The translations under genes were made by a program, and so were the position numbers. Source: Methylobacterium sp. J-076 (lineage in GTDB: Bacteria; Pseudomonadota; Alphaproteobacteria; Rhizobiales; Beijerinckiaceae). From it: a stretch of DNA of 55,133 nucleotides. The DNA lies in the NCBI RefSeq assembly GCF_022829405.1, contig NZ_JAKSXW010000084.1:1-55133 (forward strand). Direction: 5' to 3'. Shown in pieces: positions 11,478-21,248 of this stretch. A model generated the notes under the pieces. It ran no database searches. It was not told the DNA's origin and saw nothing but the letters and a program-made list of their open reading frames with translations. The first letter of the stretch is position 1. The number at the start of each line of letters is the position of its first letter.

Positions 11478-11599
11478 TTCCCAGGGGGATGATACCGGCG
11501 GGGACCACGTGTGCGCTCCGGCACAGCCTTGGCCGTGGCCTCATGACAGGGTTGCATCACGCGGGGAGGGCCATCGCCCCGGCCGCGGCGGAGGCGTCC

Positions 11600-11743
11600 A
11601 TGCGCAAGCGCCACACTACGACCCTCGATACCGCGCTCGCCGTCCTCATGCGGACCGTCGAGCGTCTCACGCGCCGCCTCATCCCGGCCGCGCCTGCGGG
11701 CCGCCCGGCGGGCGGCCCGGTCGTCTTCCGGCATTACCTGTAG
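11600..11743 (+). CDS. Possible small basic protein
   Basis: A 47-residue frame begins at the ATG at 11600, five bases after a perfect GGAGG ribosome site (11590-11594). That site is the main reason to take it seriously. The product (MRKRHTTTLDTALAVLMRTVERL...) is basic with one amphipathic helix and a Pro/Gly-rich tail ending in VVFRHYL. The frame is also open upstream to 11489, but without a site. It may be a real short gene or chance; nothing else is visible between 11478 and 11905. Confidence 0.35.
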   Translation: MRKRHTTTLDTALAVLMRTVERLTRRLIPAAPAGRPAGGPVVFRHYL

Positions 11744-11905
11744 GGTACCGGGGCGGCGCAGCCCACGCCCGCATCCCGAGCGTCCGACGGTGGCGCGTCC
11801 GTGGATCGCGTCACGGCGTTCGCGATCCCGGACAGGGCGGAGGTCGTTCCGACCGGCTCCCCAGGTGCCGCCAGGGCTGCGGCGGCCCCGGGGGAGGGGG
11901 CGGGG

Positions 11906-12391
11906 CTAACCGCCCCGGCTGAGGATGGCGGGGCAGGACTCGGCGGCGAACGGCCCGAGGACCACGTCGCCCTGGCGCGGGTTGTTGAGCGTGAACGGCG
12001 CCGTGCCCTGCTGCCCGAAGAAGCCGCGGCCGAGCTGCGGGATGAACACCTGGGTGCCGAACTTGACGAAGCAGCGATCGATCACCGCCTCGTAGGAAAA
12101 GCTCGCCTCGGTGATCGGCGCCAGGGCACCGTCGGGCCCGGGGACGCTGCAATAGGCGGCGAAATCGAGCTGCCCCGGATGCGACAGCCTCACCTGCACC
12201 GAGTGACCGGGCAGGACCGTCACCGCCGGGCCGCCGTCGCGGCGGGCCGTCAGCACGTAGGCCGAGCGGTTAATGATCTGCCGCAGGCATTCCGCCGACG
12301 ACGCGGAGGCCGTGCAGACCGTCCCGAGCACGGCCAGGGCCAGGGCCGCGGCCCCGCGCGATCGTCTCGTCGTCCCACCACGCTTGCGCAC
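11906..12391 (-). CDS. Secreted protein of unknown function with four or more Cys
   Basis: A 161-residue precursor starting at a GTG at 12391 with GGGAG about 8 bases upstream. The signal peptide reads KRGGTTRRSRGAAALALAVL and is probably cleaved after ASASSA. The mature part begins ECLRQIINRSAYVLTARRDG and has beta-rich segments (VTVLPGHSVQVRLS) with Cys residues in ECL, AAYCSV, DRCFV and ESCPA, consistent with two periplasmic disulfides. The INRSAYVLTARRDGGPAVTVLPG pattern (polar strand, turn, strand) resembles small periplasmic beta-sandwich proteins, but I cannot assign a family. It lies 78 bases downstream of serA on the same strand. Confidence 0.65.
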   Translation of the reverse strand: MRKRGGTTRRSRGAAALALAVLGTVCTASASSAECLRQIINRSAYVLTARRDGGPAVTVLPGHSVQVRLSHPGQLDFAAYCSVPGPDGALAPITEASFSYEAVIDRCFVKFGTQVFIPQLGRGFFGQQGTAPFTLNNPRQGDVVLGPFAAESCPAILSRGG

Positions 12392-12469
12392 TTGCCAGCT
12401 CCCGTACCGTCGCCTTTGCGCGACTTGAACAGTGCCCGCGCTCGGCGCGCAAGGTCTCCTAGCGCGCAA

Positions 12470-13735
12470 TCAGCGGCGCTCGTAGAGCAACCGGGCGCGG
12501 ATCGTGCCGGGGATCACCCGGATCTCGCCGAGCAGCGCCTCGGCATCGGCGTCGGTGGCGTCGGTCTCCAGCACCACGTAACCGACCTCGCCGTCGGTCT
12601 GGTAGAACTGCGCCGCGATGTTGACGTGGCTGCGGGCGAAGACTTCGTTGAGGCGGCCGAGCATGCCCGGCAGGTTGCGCTGGACGTGGATGAAGCGGGT
12701 CCCGGTGGCGCGGGTGGGAAGCTGCACCTGCGGGAAGTTCACCGCGCCGACGGTGGAGCCGATGTCGGAATAGTCCAGGAGCTTCTTGGCGACCTCGGCG
12801 CCGATGCGCTCCTGGGCCTCCTCGGTCGAGCCGCCGACATGCGGGGTGAGGATCACGTTGTCGAGCCCCTGGAGGGGGCTGACGAACGCCTCGGCGTTCG
12901 AACCCGGCTCCTTGGGGAACACGTCCACGGCCGCGCCGCGCAGGTGGCCGTCGCGCAGGGCGGCGGCGAGGGCGGCGAGGTCCACGACGGTGCCGCGGGC
13001 GTTGTTGATGAGGAAGCTGCCCGGCTTCATCGCCCGGATCTCCGCCTCGCCGATCATGTTGAAGGTCGATTCGGTCTCCGGCACGTGCAGGGAGACCACA
13101 TCGGACTGGCCGAGCAGGGCGGTCAGCGTCTCGGTGGATTCGGTGTTGCCGTGGCGCAGGCGGTCGGTCTGGTCGTAGAACAGCACGCGCATGCCCATGG
13201 CCTCGGCGAGGGTCGAGAGCTGCGTGCCGATATTGCCGTAGCCGACGATGCCGAGGGTCTTGCCGCGGACCTCCATGGAGCCCACCGCGGACTTGTCCCA
13301 CTGGCCGGCATGGGCGCCGACCGAACGCGGCACGATCCGCCTGAGCAGCATCACGATCTCGCCGATGGTCAGCTCGGCCACCGACCGGGTGTTCGAGAAC
13401 GGCGCGTTGAAGACGGGGATGCCCCGGTGCCGGGCGGCTTCGAGATCGACCTGGTTGGTGCCCACCGAGAAGCAGCCCACGGCCAGAAGCCGGTCCGCCG
13501 CCTCGAACGCCGCCGCATCCAGCTGCGTCCGGGAGCGAATGCCCACCATGTGGACGCCCTGCAGCGCCTCGTGCAGCGCCTCTCGGTCCAGGGCCTTCGG
13601 CAGGCGGGTGAGGTTGGTGTAACCCGACGCCTGCATCAGGGCGACGGCGCTGTCGTTGATCCCTTCGAGCAGGAGAACGCGGATCTTGTCCTTGGGGAGC
13701 GAGAGCTTCTCGGCGGTCATCGAGGCGGCGGCCAT
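12470..13735 (-). CDS. serA: D-3-phosphoglycerate dehydrogenase
   Basis: Oxidises 3-phosphoglycerate with NAD+, the first step of serine synthesis. The 421-residue protein matches the E. coli-type enzyme: a substrate-binding half (VGIRSRTQLDAAAFE, GCFSVGTNQVDL), the NAD-binding Rossmann motif GIVGYGNIGTQLS, the catalytic Arg in INNARGTVVDL, and the His in ILTPHVGGSTEEA. A C-terminal ACT domain (FIHVQRNLPGMLGRLNEVF) is the usual serine-feedback site. In a methylotroph serine also serves as the C1 acceptor, but no serine-cycle genes are beside it. It is divergent from the transglutaminase gene across a 294-bp gap in which I see no gene. Confidence 0.94.
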   Translation of the reverse strand: MAAASMTAEKLSLPKDKIRVLLLEGINDSAVALMQASGYTNLTRLPKALDREALHEALQGVHMVGIRSRTQLDAAAFEAADRLLAVGCFSVGTNQVDLEAARHRGIPVFNAPFSNTRSVAELTIGEIVMLLRRIVPRSVGAHAGQWDKSAVGSMEVRGKTLGIVGYGNIGTQLSTLAEAMGMRVLFYDQTDRLRHGNTESTETLTALLGQSDVVSLHVPETESTFNMIGEAEIRAMKPGSFLINNARGTVVDLAALAAALRDGHLRGAAVDVFPKEPGSNAEAFVSPLQGLDNVILTPHVGGSTEEAQERIGAEVAKKLLDYSDIGSTVGAVNFPQVQLPTRATGTRFIHVQRNLPGMLGRLNEVFARSHVNIAAQFYQTDGEVGYVVLETDATDADAEALLGEIRVIPGTIRARLLYERR

Positions 13736-14029
13736 GGGTCAGAGCGGCGGATGAAAAAGTGGGCACAGCGTTAGGCAGGCCGTCACCGCGACGCAACATC
13801 GGCGGTAACAGCCCTGCCCTGCATGTTTGCGCCACACCGCACAGGCCTCATCCACCCGGGCGACGCGGTCGCAAAGCCGGCGTGGATACTGCACTACATT
13901 TGTGCACGGCATCGGTTGTTCCGTTCGCAATGCCACGGAACCCGACCGCCTGACTGTCGTTGTGGTGCCCATAACTAGACTTCGCGGCCCGTTCGACTGT
14001 CGGCGCCGCATCACGACACGGCCACCGAC

Positions 14030-14878
14030 ATGCAGATCCGCACCGGCTTCTCCATCACCTTCGACACGTTCGGCCCCACGCCGATGAACCTGCTGCTCAA
14101 CATCCGCCCCGAGCACCGGCAGGATCTCCTCACGTCGGAGGCGATCACCTTCGACCCGCCGGTGGCGGCACGCCAGCACATCGACGGCTTCGGCAACGTC
14201 TGCACCCGCATCGTCGCGCCCGGCGGGCGGATCACCATGTCCGCCGACTTCCTCATCGACGACAGCGGCCTCCCGGACGCCCATGCCCCGGAGGCCCGGG
14301 AGATCCCGGTCCAGAACCTGCCGGACGACGTGCTCGTCTACCTCCTCGGGTCTCGCTACTGCGACACGGACAAGCTCTCGCCGACGGCGTGGGGGCTGTT
14401 CGGCGGGGTGGCGCCGGGCTGGAACCGCGTCCAGGCGATCGTGGACTACGCCCACCGCCGGCTGCGCTTCGACTACCAGCAGGCGGACGCGACCCGCACC
14501 GCCCATGACGGCCACACCCAGCAGGTCGGCGTCTGCCGGGACTTCGCCCACCTCGCCATCACCCTGTGCCGGTGCATGAACATCCCGGCCCGCTACGCCA
14601 CCGGCTACCTCGGCGACATCGGCGTGCCGAAGGACCCGGCGCCCATGGATTTCTCGGCGTGGTTCGAGGTGTTCCTGGACGGCCCGGAAGGACCGCGGTG
14701 GTACACGTTCGACGCCCGGCACAACCGCCCGCGCATCGGCCGGATCGTCATAGCCCGGGGACGCGACGCCACCGACTGCGCCCTGACCACGAGCTTCGGC
14801 ACGGCGCTCCTGGCGCGGTTCGACGTGCACACGGACGACGTGGTGGAGGGGGGCGAGGCCCTCGCACAGGCCGCCTAG
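14030..14878 (+). CDS. Transglutaminase-like cysteine protease-fold protein
   Basis: A 282-residue cytosolic protein with no signal peptide. The N-terminal half (residues 1-130) is the beta-rich domain that precedes transglutaminase cores in bacteria. The core shows the nucleophile Cys169 in QQVGVCRDFAHLAITLCR and Asp228 in WYTFDARHNRPR. The middle triad position, normally His in an HAW motif, reads FSAWFEVF with Ser at 209. Close relatives I recall also carry this substitution, so the fold is clear but classical transglutaminase activity is uncertain. It may be a peptidase or a non-catalytic member. Neighbours give no clue; the next gene is rpsA. Confidence 0.8.
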   Translation: MQIRTGFSITFDTFGPTPMNLLLNIRPEHRQDLLTSEAITFDPPVAARQHIDGFGNVCTRIVAPGGRITMSADFLIDDSGLPDAHAPEAREIPVQNLPDDVLVYLLGSRYCDTDKLSPTAWGLFGGVAPGWNRVQAIVDYAHRRLRFDYQQADATRTAHDGHTQQVGVCRDFAHLAITLCRCMNIPARYATGYLGDIGVPKDPAPMDFSAWFEVFLDGPEGPRWYTFDARHNRPRIGRIVIARGRDATDCALTTSFGTALLARFDVHTDDVVEGGEALAQAA

Positions 14879-14968
14879 GGCCGCCCCCCACCGTACGGCC
14901 CTGCCGGAGACCGCCCGCGACCGGGCGAGCTCCTCCTGCGCGGTCGCGAACGATCCCTGCACACTCTG

Positions 14969-14997
14969 TTGAAGAGACAGGTGTAATGGAGTATGTG
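14969..14997 (+). promoter_or_regulatory. Candidate rpsA promoter
   Basis: TTGAAG (14969-14974), a 17-base spacer and TATGTG (14992-14997) lie 220 bases before rpsA. The -35 is good and the -10 weak. The 339-bp gap from 14879 to 15217 otherwise holds no open frame with a ribosome site, so a long untranslated leader is implied. Start-site position is inferred. Confidence 0.35.
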
Positions 14998-15217
14998 ACA
15001 CGCGCCTCGCCGTCCGTCGCGATGCCCGCTGTGTAGGCGGCCTCTGCGGACGAGTCGGCCGGGCCGCCCTCGTCATCCGTATCGACGCGTCGGCAAACCG
15101 GTCTCCGTGCGGAGACGGTCGCTTCCCGCAAGGGAAGCTGCGGCGGCAGGGGGCGTTTGCAACGCGAGCCGCCGACGCACCCGGTCCGTCCCAGGACGTG
15201 ACCGCCCAGGAGAGAGA

Positions 15218-16930
15218 ATGACCGCAGGGACAGCCGTGGCGCGGGATCAGTACCGCGATGATTTCGCCGCGCTTCTGGAGGAGAGTTTCCTCCAGCACGA
15301 GATTACCGAAGGCTCCGTCGTCAAGGGTCGCGTCGTCGCGATCGAGAAGGACGTGGCCGTCATCGACATCGGCGCCAAGACGGAAGGCCGTGTCGCGCTC
15401 AAGGAATTCGCCGGCCCCGGCCGCGAAGGTGAGCTGAACGTCGGCGACGAGGTCGAGGTCTACGTCGACCGGATCGAGAACGCGCTGGGCGAAGCCGTCA
15501 TCTCGCGCGACAAGGCGCGCCGCGAGGAGAGCTGGGTCAAGCTCGAGAAGGCCTTCGAGGCCAACGAGCGTGTCACCGGCACGATCTTCAACCAGGTCAA
15601 GGGCGGCTACACGGTCGACCTCGACGGCGCCGTGGCGTTCCTGCCGCGCTCGCAGGTGGACATCCGCCCGGTGCGCGACGTCACCCCGCTGCTCGGCACG
15701 CCGCAGCCGTTCCAGATCCTCAAGATGGACCGCCGCCGCGGCAACATCGTCGTCTCGCGCCGGACCGTGCTCGAAGAGAGCCGCGCCGAGCAGCGCAGCG
15801 AGCTGGTGGCCAACCTCGAGGAAGGCCAGGTCATCGACGGCGTGGTCAAGAACATCACCGAGTACGGTGCGTTCGTGGACCTCGGCGGCATCGACGGCCT
15901 GCTGCACGTCACCGACATGGCGTGGCGCCGCGTGAACCACCCGTCGGAGGTCGTGACCATCGGCCAGACGGTCAAGGTCAAGATCATCAAGATCAACCAC
16001 GAGACGCACCGCATCTCGCTCGGCATCAAGCAGCTGCTGGCCGATCCGTGGGAGGGCATCGCCGCCCGCTACCCCGAGGGCGCCAAGCTCAAGGGCCGCG
16101 TGACCAACATCACCGACTACGGCGCCTTCGTGGAGCTGGAGCCGGGGATCGAGGGCCTGATCCACGTCTCCGAGATGAGCTGGACCAAGAAGAACGTCCA
16201 TCCGGGCAAGATCGTCTCCACCTCCCAGGAGGTCGAGGTGCAGATCCTGGAAGTCGATCAGGTCAAGCGCCGCATCTCGCTCGGCCTCAAGCAGACCCTG
16301 CAGAACCCGTGGGAGGGCTTCTCCGAGAAGCATCCGGTGGGCTCCGAGGTCGAGGGCGAGGTCAAGAACAAGACCGAGTTCGGCCTGTTCATCGGCCTCG
16401 AGGGCGATGTCGACGGCATGGTCCACCTGTCGGATCTCGACTGGAACCGTCCCGGCGAGCAGGTCATCGACGAGTTCAAGAAGGGCGACATGGTCCGCGC
16501 CCAGGTGCTCGACGTCGATGTCGAGAAGGAGCGCATCTCGCTCGGCATCAAGCAGCTGGCGGGTGACCCCTTCGCCGAGGCCGGTGAGGTCAAGAAGGGC
16601 CAGATCGTCACCTGCGAGATCGTCGAGGTGAAGGATTCAGGCCTGGAGGTGCGGCTCGCCGACTCCGACATGCAGACCTTCATCCGCCGGGCCGAGCTGG
16701 CCCGCGACCGTGGCGACCAGCGCCCCGAGCGCTTCGCCGTCGGCGAGAAGGTCGATGCCCGCGTGGTGCAGTTCGACCGGAAGGCCCGTCGCGTCCAGGT
16801 CTCGATCAAGGCCCTGGAAGTGGCCGAGGAGAAGGAGGCGATGGCCCAGTTCGGCTCCGCCGATTCGGGTGCCTCCCTCGGCGACATCCTCGGCGCCGCC
16901 TTCAAGAAGGCCAAGCCCGAGGACGAGTGA
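15218..16930 (+). CDS. rpsA: 30S ribosomal protein S1
   Basis: RNA-binding ribosomal protein needed to load structured mRNAs on the 30S subunit. The 570-residue protein starts at the ATG at 15218, behind AGGAGAGAG. It carries six S1 (OB-fold) repeats; the later ones are easy to see from VVKNITEYGAFVDLGGIDGL, VTNITDYGAFVELEPGIEGL and VKNKTEFGLFIGLEGDVDGM, each ended by RISLGIKQL or RISLGLKQT. Its acidic C-terminus ends KKAKPEDE. In most alphaproteobacteria cmk precedes rpsA; here it does not. A strong terminator follows. Confidence 0.97.
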   Translation: MTAGTAVARDQYRDDFAALLEESFLQHEITEGSVVKGRVVAIEKDVAVIDIGAKTEGRVALKEFAGPGREGELNVGDEVEVYVDRIENALGEAVISRDKARREESWVKLEKAFEANERVTGTIFNQVKGGYTVDLDGAVAFLPRSQVDIRPVRDVTPLLGTPQPFQILKMDRRRGNIVVSRRTVLEESRAEQRSELVANLEEGQVIDGVVKNITEYGAFVDLGGIDGLLHVTDMAWRRVNHPSEVVTIGQTVKVKIIKINHETHRISLGIKQLLADPWEGIAARYPEGAKLKGRVTNITDYGAFVELEPGIEGLIHVSEMSWTKKNVHPGKIVSTSQEVEVQILEVDQVKRRISLGLKQTLQNPWEGFSEKHPVGSEVEGEVKNKTEFGLFIGLEGDVDGMVHLSDLDWNRPGEQVIDEFKKGDMVRAQVLDVDVEKERISLGIKQLAGDPFAEAGEVKKGQIVTCEIVEVKDSGLEVRLADSDMQTFIRRAELARDRGDQRPERFAVGEKVDARVVQFDRKARRVQVSIKALEVAEEKEAMAQFGSADSGASLGDILGAAFKKAKPEDE

Positions 16931-16975
16931 TCCTCGACCGCCGCCCGGTTCGCCGGGTGGCGGCCTGAAACGGAC

Positions 16976-17010
16976 AAAGCCGCGCGGGACCGCTCCCGCG
17001 CGGCTTTTCT
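16976..17010 (+). terminator. Rho-independent terminator after rpsA
   Basis: Perfect inverted repeat AAAGCCGCGCGGGA (16976-16989), CCGC loop and TCCCGCGCGGCTTTT, continuing into CTTTT. It lies 45 bases after the rpsA stop. Confidence 0.9.
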
Positions 17011-17023
17011 TTTGCCGGTTTCA

Positions 17024-17115
17024 TCATTGCGAGCGTCAGCGAAGCAATCCAGGGCAGCGGGACCTTTCCGAACGTGGCGGATCCCTGGATTGCGTCGCTG
17101 CGCTCGCAATGACGG
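17024..17115. repeat. Palindromic interspersed repeat, family A
   Basis: The element begins TCATTGCGAGCGTCAGCG and ends CGCTCGCAATGACGG, with inner arms GCAATCCAGGG and CCCTGGATTGC. The two halves can fold into one long imperfect hairpin of about 90 bases. Copies at 31265 and 39357 share the same order of blocks. It sits in the 535-bp gap between rpsA and sppA. Beyond it, from 17116 to 17465, I see no gene or convincing site. Confidence 0.8.
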
Positions 17116-17465
17116 CGGGTCGGCAAAGGGAAATGGCCGACGAACTCACCGCGATCGCGACGCTCGACGCGGCCTGACCCGCGCCGGTTGCATCCCCGGT
17201 TCGGCACCAGCTTTACGAGAAGGCCGCGAGACGTAAATTCTTCGCCGCGCCCCGTATCCAGGCCGCCGAAAAATGCTCTAGAACACGGCCTCCCACGGGC
17301 CGGGCCCGGCGGGACGCCAAGGGTGCCAAGGACTTGGCCCGGGAACGGGTCGGGGAGGGGGTGCGGCGCGGCGGGGCTCCGGCAGGGCCGGGCAGGCCCC
17401 CGGGGCGCCAGCTTGGCGGTGGGCCGACCGCGCTGCGCGGCCGGGGATGCAAGGGAACGGATCGC

Positions 17466-18434
17466 ATGGCAGCCGACGCCGAACTGCTGATCGACAGGCG
17501 GCGCCTGCGCCGCAGGCTCGGCCTCTGGCGGGTGCTCGGCATCGGCGGCCTCATCGTGGCCGTCGCCGCCCTGGGCTACCGCGCCAGGGCCGGGGCGATG
17601 GGCGGGGGCTTCGCCGTCCGCCCGCAGATCGCGCGGATCTCCGTCTCCGGCTTCATCGCCGGCAGCGAGGCCACCGCGAAGCTGATGAAGCGGGTGGGCG
17701 ACGCGGAGGCGGTGAAGGGCGTCATCGTCTCCATCAACTCACCCGGCGGCACCACCACGGGCTCCGAGGAGATCTTCCGGAACCTGCGGGCGCTGGCCGC
17801 CAAGAAGCCGCTCGTGGCCTTCGTGGACGGCACGGCGGCCTCCGGCGCCTACATCACCGCCATCGCCGCGGACCACATCGTCGCCCGCGAGACCAGCCTC
17901 GTCGGCTCCATCGGCGTGCTGTTCCAGTATCCGGACGTGTCCGGCCTCCTCGACAAGGTCGGCGTGAAGGTCGAATCGGTGAAGTCCTCGCCGCTCAAGG
18001 CCGAGCCGTCGGGCTTCACCCCGACCTCGCCGGAGGCCCGGGCGGCGCTCGCCGCCGTGGTGGGAGACACCTACGCGTGGTTCAAGGGCCTTGTGGCCGA
18101 GCGCCGGGGCATGGACGGGCCGCAGGTCACCGCCGTCTCAGACGGGCGGGTGTTCAGCGGGCGCCAGAGCGTGCCCCTGAAGCTCGTGGACGAGCTGGGG
18201 GGCGAGCAACAGGCGGTGGCGTGGCTGGAGAACGCCCGCGGCGTGCCGAAGGACCTGCCGGTGACGGATTGGAAGCCGCGCTCGGACAGCGACTTCTCCC
18301 TGTGGTCGGCCGCGGGGACCGGGGCCGGGCTGCTCGGCTTCGGGGGGTTCGGGCGACAGATCCGGGCGCTGGGCGCGGAGGCGCAGGCCGGGGCACAGGG
18401 CGGGCTGCTCGTCCTGTGGCGGCCGGAGCCCTGA
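17466..18434 (+). CDS. sppA: Signal peptide peptidase SppA, short form
   Basis: Membrane-anchored serine protease that degrades leftover signal peptides and some membrane proteins. The 322-residue short form starts at the ATG at 17466. One N-terminal anchor (VLGIGGLIVAVAALGY) follows a very basic segment (RRRLRRRLGLWR). The ClpP/crotonase core carries the nucleophile Ser126 in DGTAASGAYITAIAADHI and the general-base Lys178 in VKSSPLKAEPSGF, the SppA Ser-Lys dyad. It is about half the length of E. coli SppA, as in most non-enteric bacteria. ihfB follows 48 bases downstream, an order common in this class. Confidence 0.92.
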   Translation: MAADAELLIDRRRLRRRLGLWRVLGIGGLIVAVAALGYRARAGAMGGGFAVRPQIARISVSGFIAGSEATAKLMKRVGDAEAVKGVIVSINSPGGTTTGSEEIFRNLRALAAKKPLVAFVDGTAASGAYITAIAADHIVARETSLVGSIGVLFQYPDVSGLLDKVGVKVESVKSSPLKAEPSGFTPTSPEARAALAAVVGDTYAWFKGLVAERRGMDGPQVTAVSDGRVFSGRQSVPLKLVDELGGEQQAVAWLENARGVPKDLPVTDWKPRSDSDFSLWSAAGTGAGLLGFGGFGRQIRALGAEAQAGAQGGLLVLWRPEP

Positions 18435-18482
18435 CGGGGGCGCCCTCAGCGATCAGCCGAACAACCGGAAAGAAGAAACGCC

Positions 18483-18791
18483 ATGATCAAGTCGGAGCTC
18501 GTCCTCAAGATCGCCGAGCAGAACCCGCACCTCTACCAGCGGGATGTCGAGATCTTGGTCAACGCGATCCTCGACACGATCGCCGATGCCCTGGCCCGGG
18601 GGGACCGGGTCGAGCTGCGCGGCTTCGGCGCCTTCTCCGTCAAGCGCCGGGAAGCGCGGAAGGGACGCAACCCGCGCACGGGCGCAGCCGTTGCCGTGTC
18701 CGAAAAGGCGATTCCCGTCTTCAAGACGGGTAAGGAGATGCGCCTGCGTCTCAACGCGGCCAAGATCGACGAAGGCGTCGCGGCGGAATAG
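18483..18791 (+). CDS. ihfB: Integration host factor beta subunit
   Basis: DNA-bending protein of the HU/IHF family. The 102-residue protein has [21 protein letters not shown] at the start, the beta-arm entry [25 protein letters not shown] and [13 protein letters not shown] at the end. The Pro in NPRTG is the residue that intercalates into the DNA minor groove. [15 protein letters not shown] and the location after rpsA and sppA support the beta subunit rather than alpha or HU. Confidence 0.93.
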   Translation: MIKSELVLKIAEQNPHLYQRDVEILVNAILDTIADALARGDRVELRGFGAFSVKRREARKGRNPRTGAAVAVSEKAIPVFKTGKEMRLRLNAAKIDEGVAAE

Positions 18792-18805
18792 GCGGGAGTC
18801 ACACG

Positions 18806-19174
18806 ATGGTCCGGTTCCTCAAAAGCCTCCTCCTCCTGCCGGTGGCAGCGGTGGTGATCCTCCTCGCCGTCGCCAACCGCGCGCCGGTGCCCCTGTCGTT
18901 CGATCCGGTGAATACCGATGCGCCGGTCTTCAGCGTGAGCCTGCCGCTCTACGTCATCTTGTTCGGCGCGGTGGCGCTCGGCATCGTCGTCGGCGGGGTC
19001 TTCACCTGGCTCGGCCAGGGGCGGGTCCGGGCGAGCGCCCGCCACCACCGCCGCGAGGCGAGCCGCTACGAGCGCGAAGTCAACCGCCTGCGGCCCTACT
19101 CGCCGGAGGCAGCGGCCCCGACCTATCCCGGCACCTCCGTCCCCGTCCGCACGGCGCTGCCCGCGCCGCGCTGA
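18806..19174 (+). CDS. LapA/DUF1049 family membrane protein
   Basis: A 122-residue inner-membrane protein. It begins with a hydrophobic helix (FLKSLLLLPVAAVVILLAVANR) and the family signature NRAPVPLSFDPVN, followed by a second helix (LYVILFGAVALGIVVGGVFTWL) and a basic cytoplasmic tail with ARHHRREASRYEREVNRL. This is the LapA layout (two helices, short loop, coiled tail). In E. coli LapA pairs with LapB in control of lipopolysaccharide synthesis, but the role in alphaproteobacteria is not established. It follows ihfB by 14 bases and precedes trpF by 35, a frequent neighbourhood for this family. Confidence 0.8.
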   Translation: MVRFLKSLLLLPVAAVVILLAVANRAPVPLSFDPVNTDAPVFSVSLPLYVILFGAVALGIVVGGVFTWLGQGRVRASARHHRREASRYEREVNRLRPYSPEAAAPTYPGTSVPVRTALPAPR

Positions 19175-19209
19175 GCGTGTTCCGCGCGGAATCCCGCGCC
19201 GGGTGTCCC

Positions 19210-19845
19210 ATGCCAGAGATCAAGATCTGCGGCCTCAGCACGCCCGACACCCTCGATGCCGCCCTGGCGGCGGGGGCCGATTGGGTCGGCTTCGTGCGCT
19301 TCCCCCGTAGCCCCCGCCACGTCGCGCTGGACACCGCCCGGAGCCTGTCGCACCGGGCCAAGGGCAGGGCGGGGCGGGTCGTCCTGCTGGTCGATCCCGA
19401 CGACGATGCCCTCGCCGCGGCGGTCGCGGCGATCGGGCCGGACCTGATCCAGCTGCACGGGCGGGAGAGCGCGGCGCGGGTCGCGGCCATCCGTGCCGCC
19501 ACGGGTCTGCCGGTGATGAAGGCCCTCGGCATCGCCACCCGGGCCGACCTCGCCCGGGTGGCGGACTTCGCCGCGGTCGCGGACCGCCTGCTCCTCGACG
19601 CCAAGCCGCCCCCCGGCGCGGCCCTGCCCGGCGGCAACGGCGTGCGCTTCGACTGGGACCTGCTGGCCGGGGCCGATCTGCCCGCCGGCACCATGCTCTC
19701 CGGCGGCCTCTGCGCCGACACCGTGGCGGAGGCCCTGAGGCGCACGGGACTGACCGCCCTGGACGTCTCCTCCGGGGTCGAGAGCGCGCCGGGAATCAAG
19801 GATCCGGCCCGCATCGCCGCCTTCGTGGCCGCCGCCCGCGGCTGA
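19210..19845 (+). CDS. trpF: Phosphoribosylanthranilate isomerase
   Basis: Third step of tryptophan synthesis, an Amadori rearrangement. The 211-residue TIM barrel has the start [20 protein letters not shown] with the catalytic Cys, [12 protein letters not shown], the strand LIQLHGRE, and a C-terminal phosphate-binding ...SGGLCADTV and [15 protein letters not shown] with the catalytic Asp. The ATG at 19210 gives the typical N-terminus. trpB follows after a 94-bp gap, so they are probably one transcript. Confidence 0.95.
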   Translation: MPEIKICGLSTPDTLDAALAAGADWVGFVRFPRSPRHVALDTARSLSHRAKGRAGRVVLLVDPDDDALAAAVAAIGPDLIQLHGRESAARVAAIRAATGLPVMKALGIATRADLARVADFAAVADRLLLDAKPPPGAALPGGNGVRFDWDLLAGADLPAGTMLSGGLCADTVAEALRRTGLTALDVSSGVESAPGIKDPARIAAFVAAARG

Positions 19846-19939
19846 GGCTGCGCCGATGCGCCGTGTGCATCGGCATTGCGGCGGCGCGCGCATGGGTCTA
19901 GCAACCGGCAAAACACCCTGTGCCGCGAAGGATCGATCC

Positions 19940-21181
<1,242 letters not shown>

Positions 21182-21248
21182 CGCGGGCCACGCCGGTACG
21201 CCGCCGGCGCACTTCGCCCCCGATGGCGCCGGGGGGTGACGGGCCGCG

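Noticed and set aside
13739..16426. An 895-residue minus-strand frame across the transglutaminase and rpsA genes
   Set aside because: It is antisense to rpsA, whose S1 repeats are certain. The frame has no recognisable fold.
17116..17465. A short peptide frame between the family A repeat and sppA
   Set aside because: Only very short frames without ribosome sites are present, and the sppA start at 17466 is well supported.
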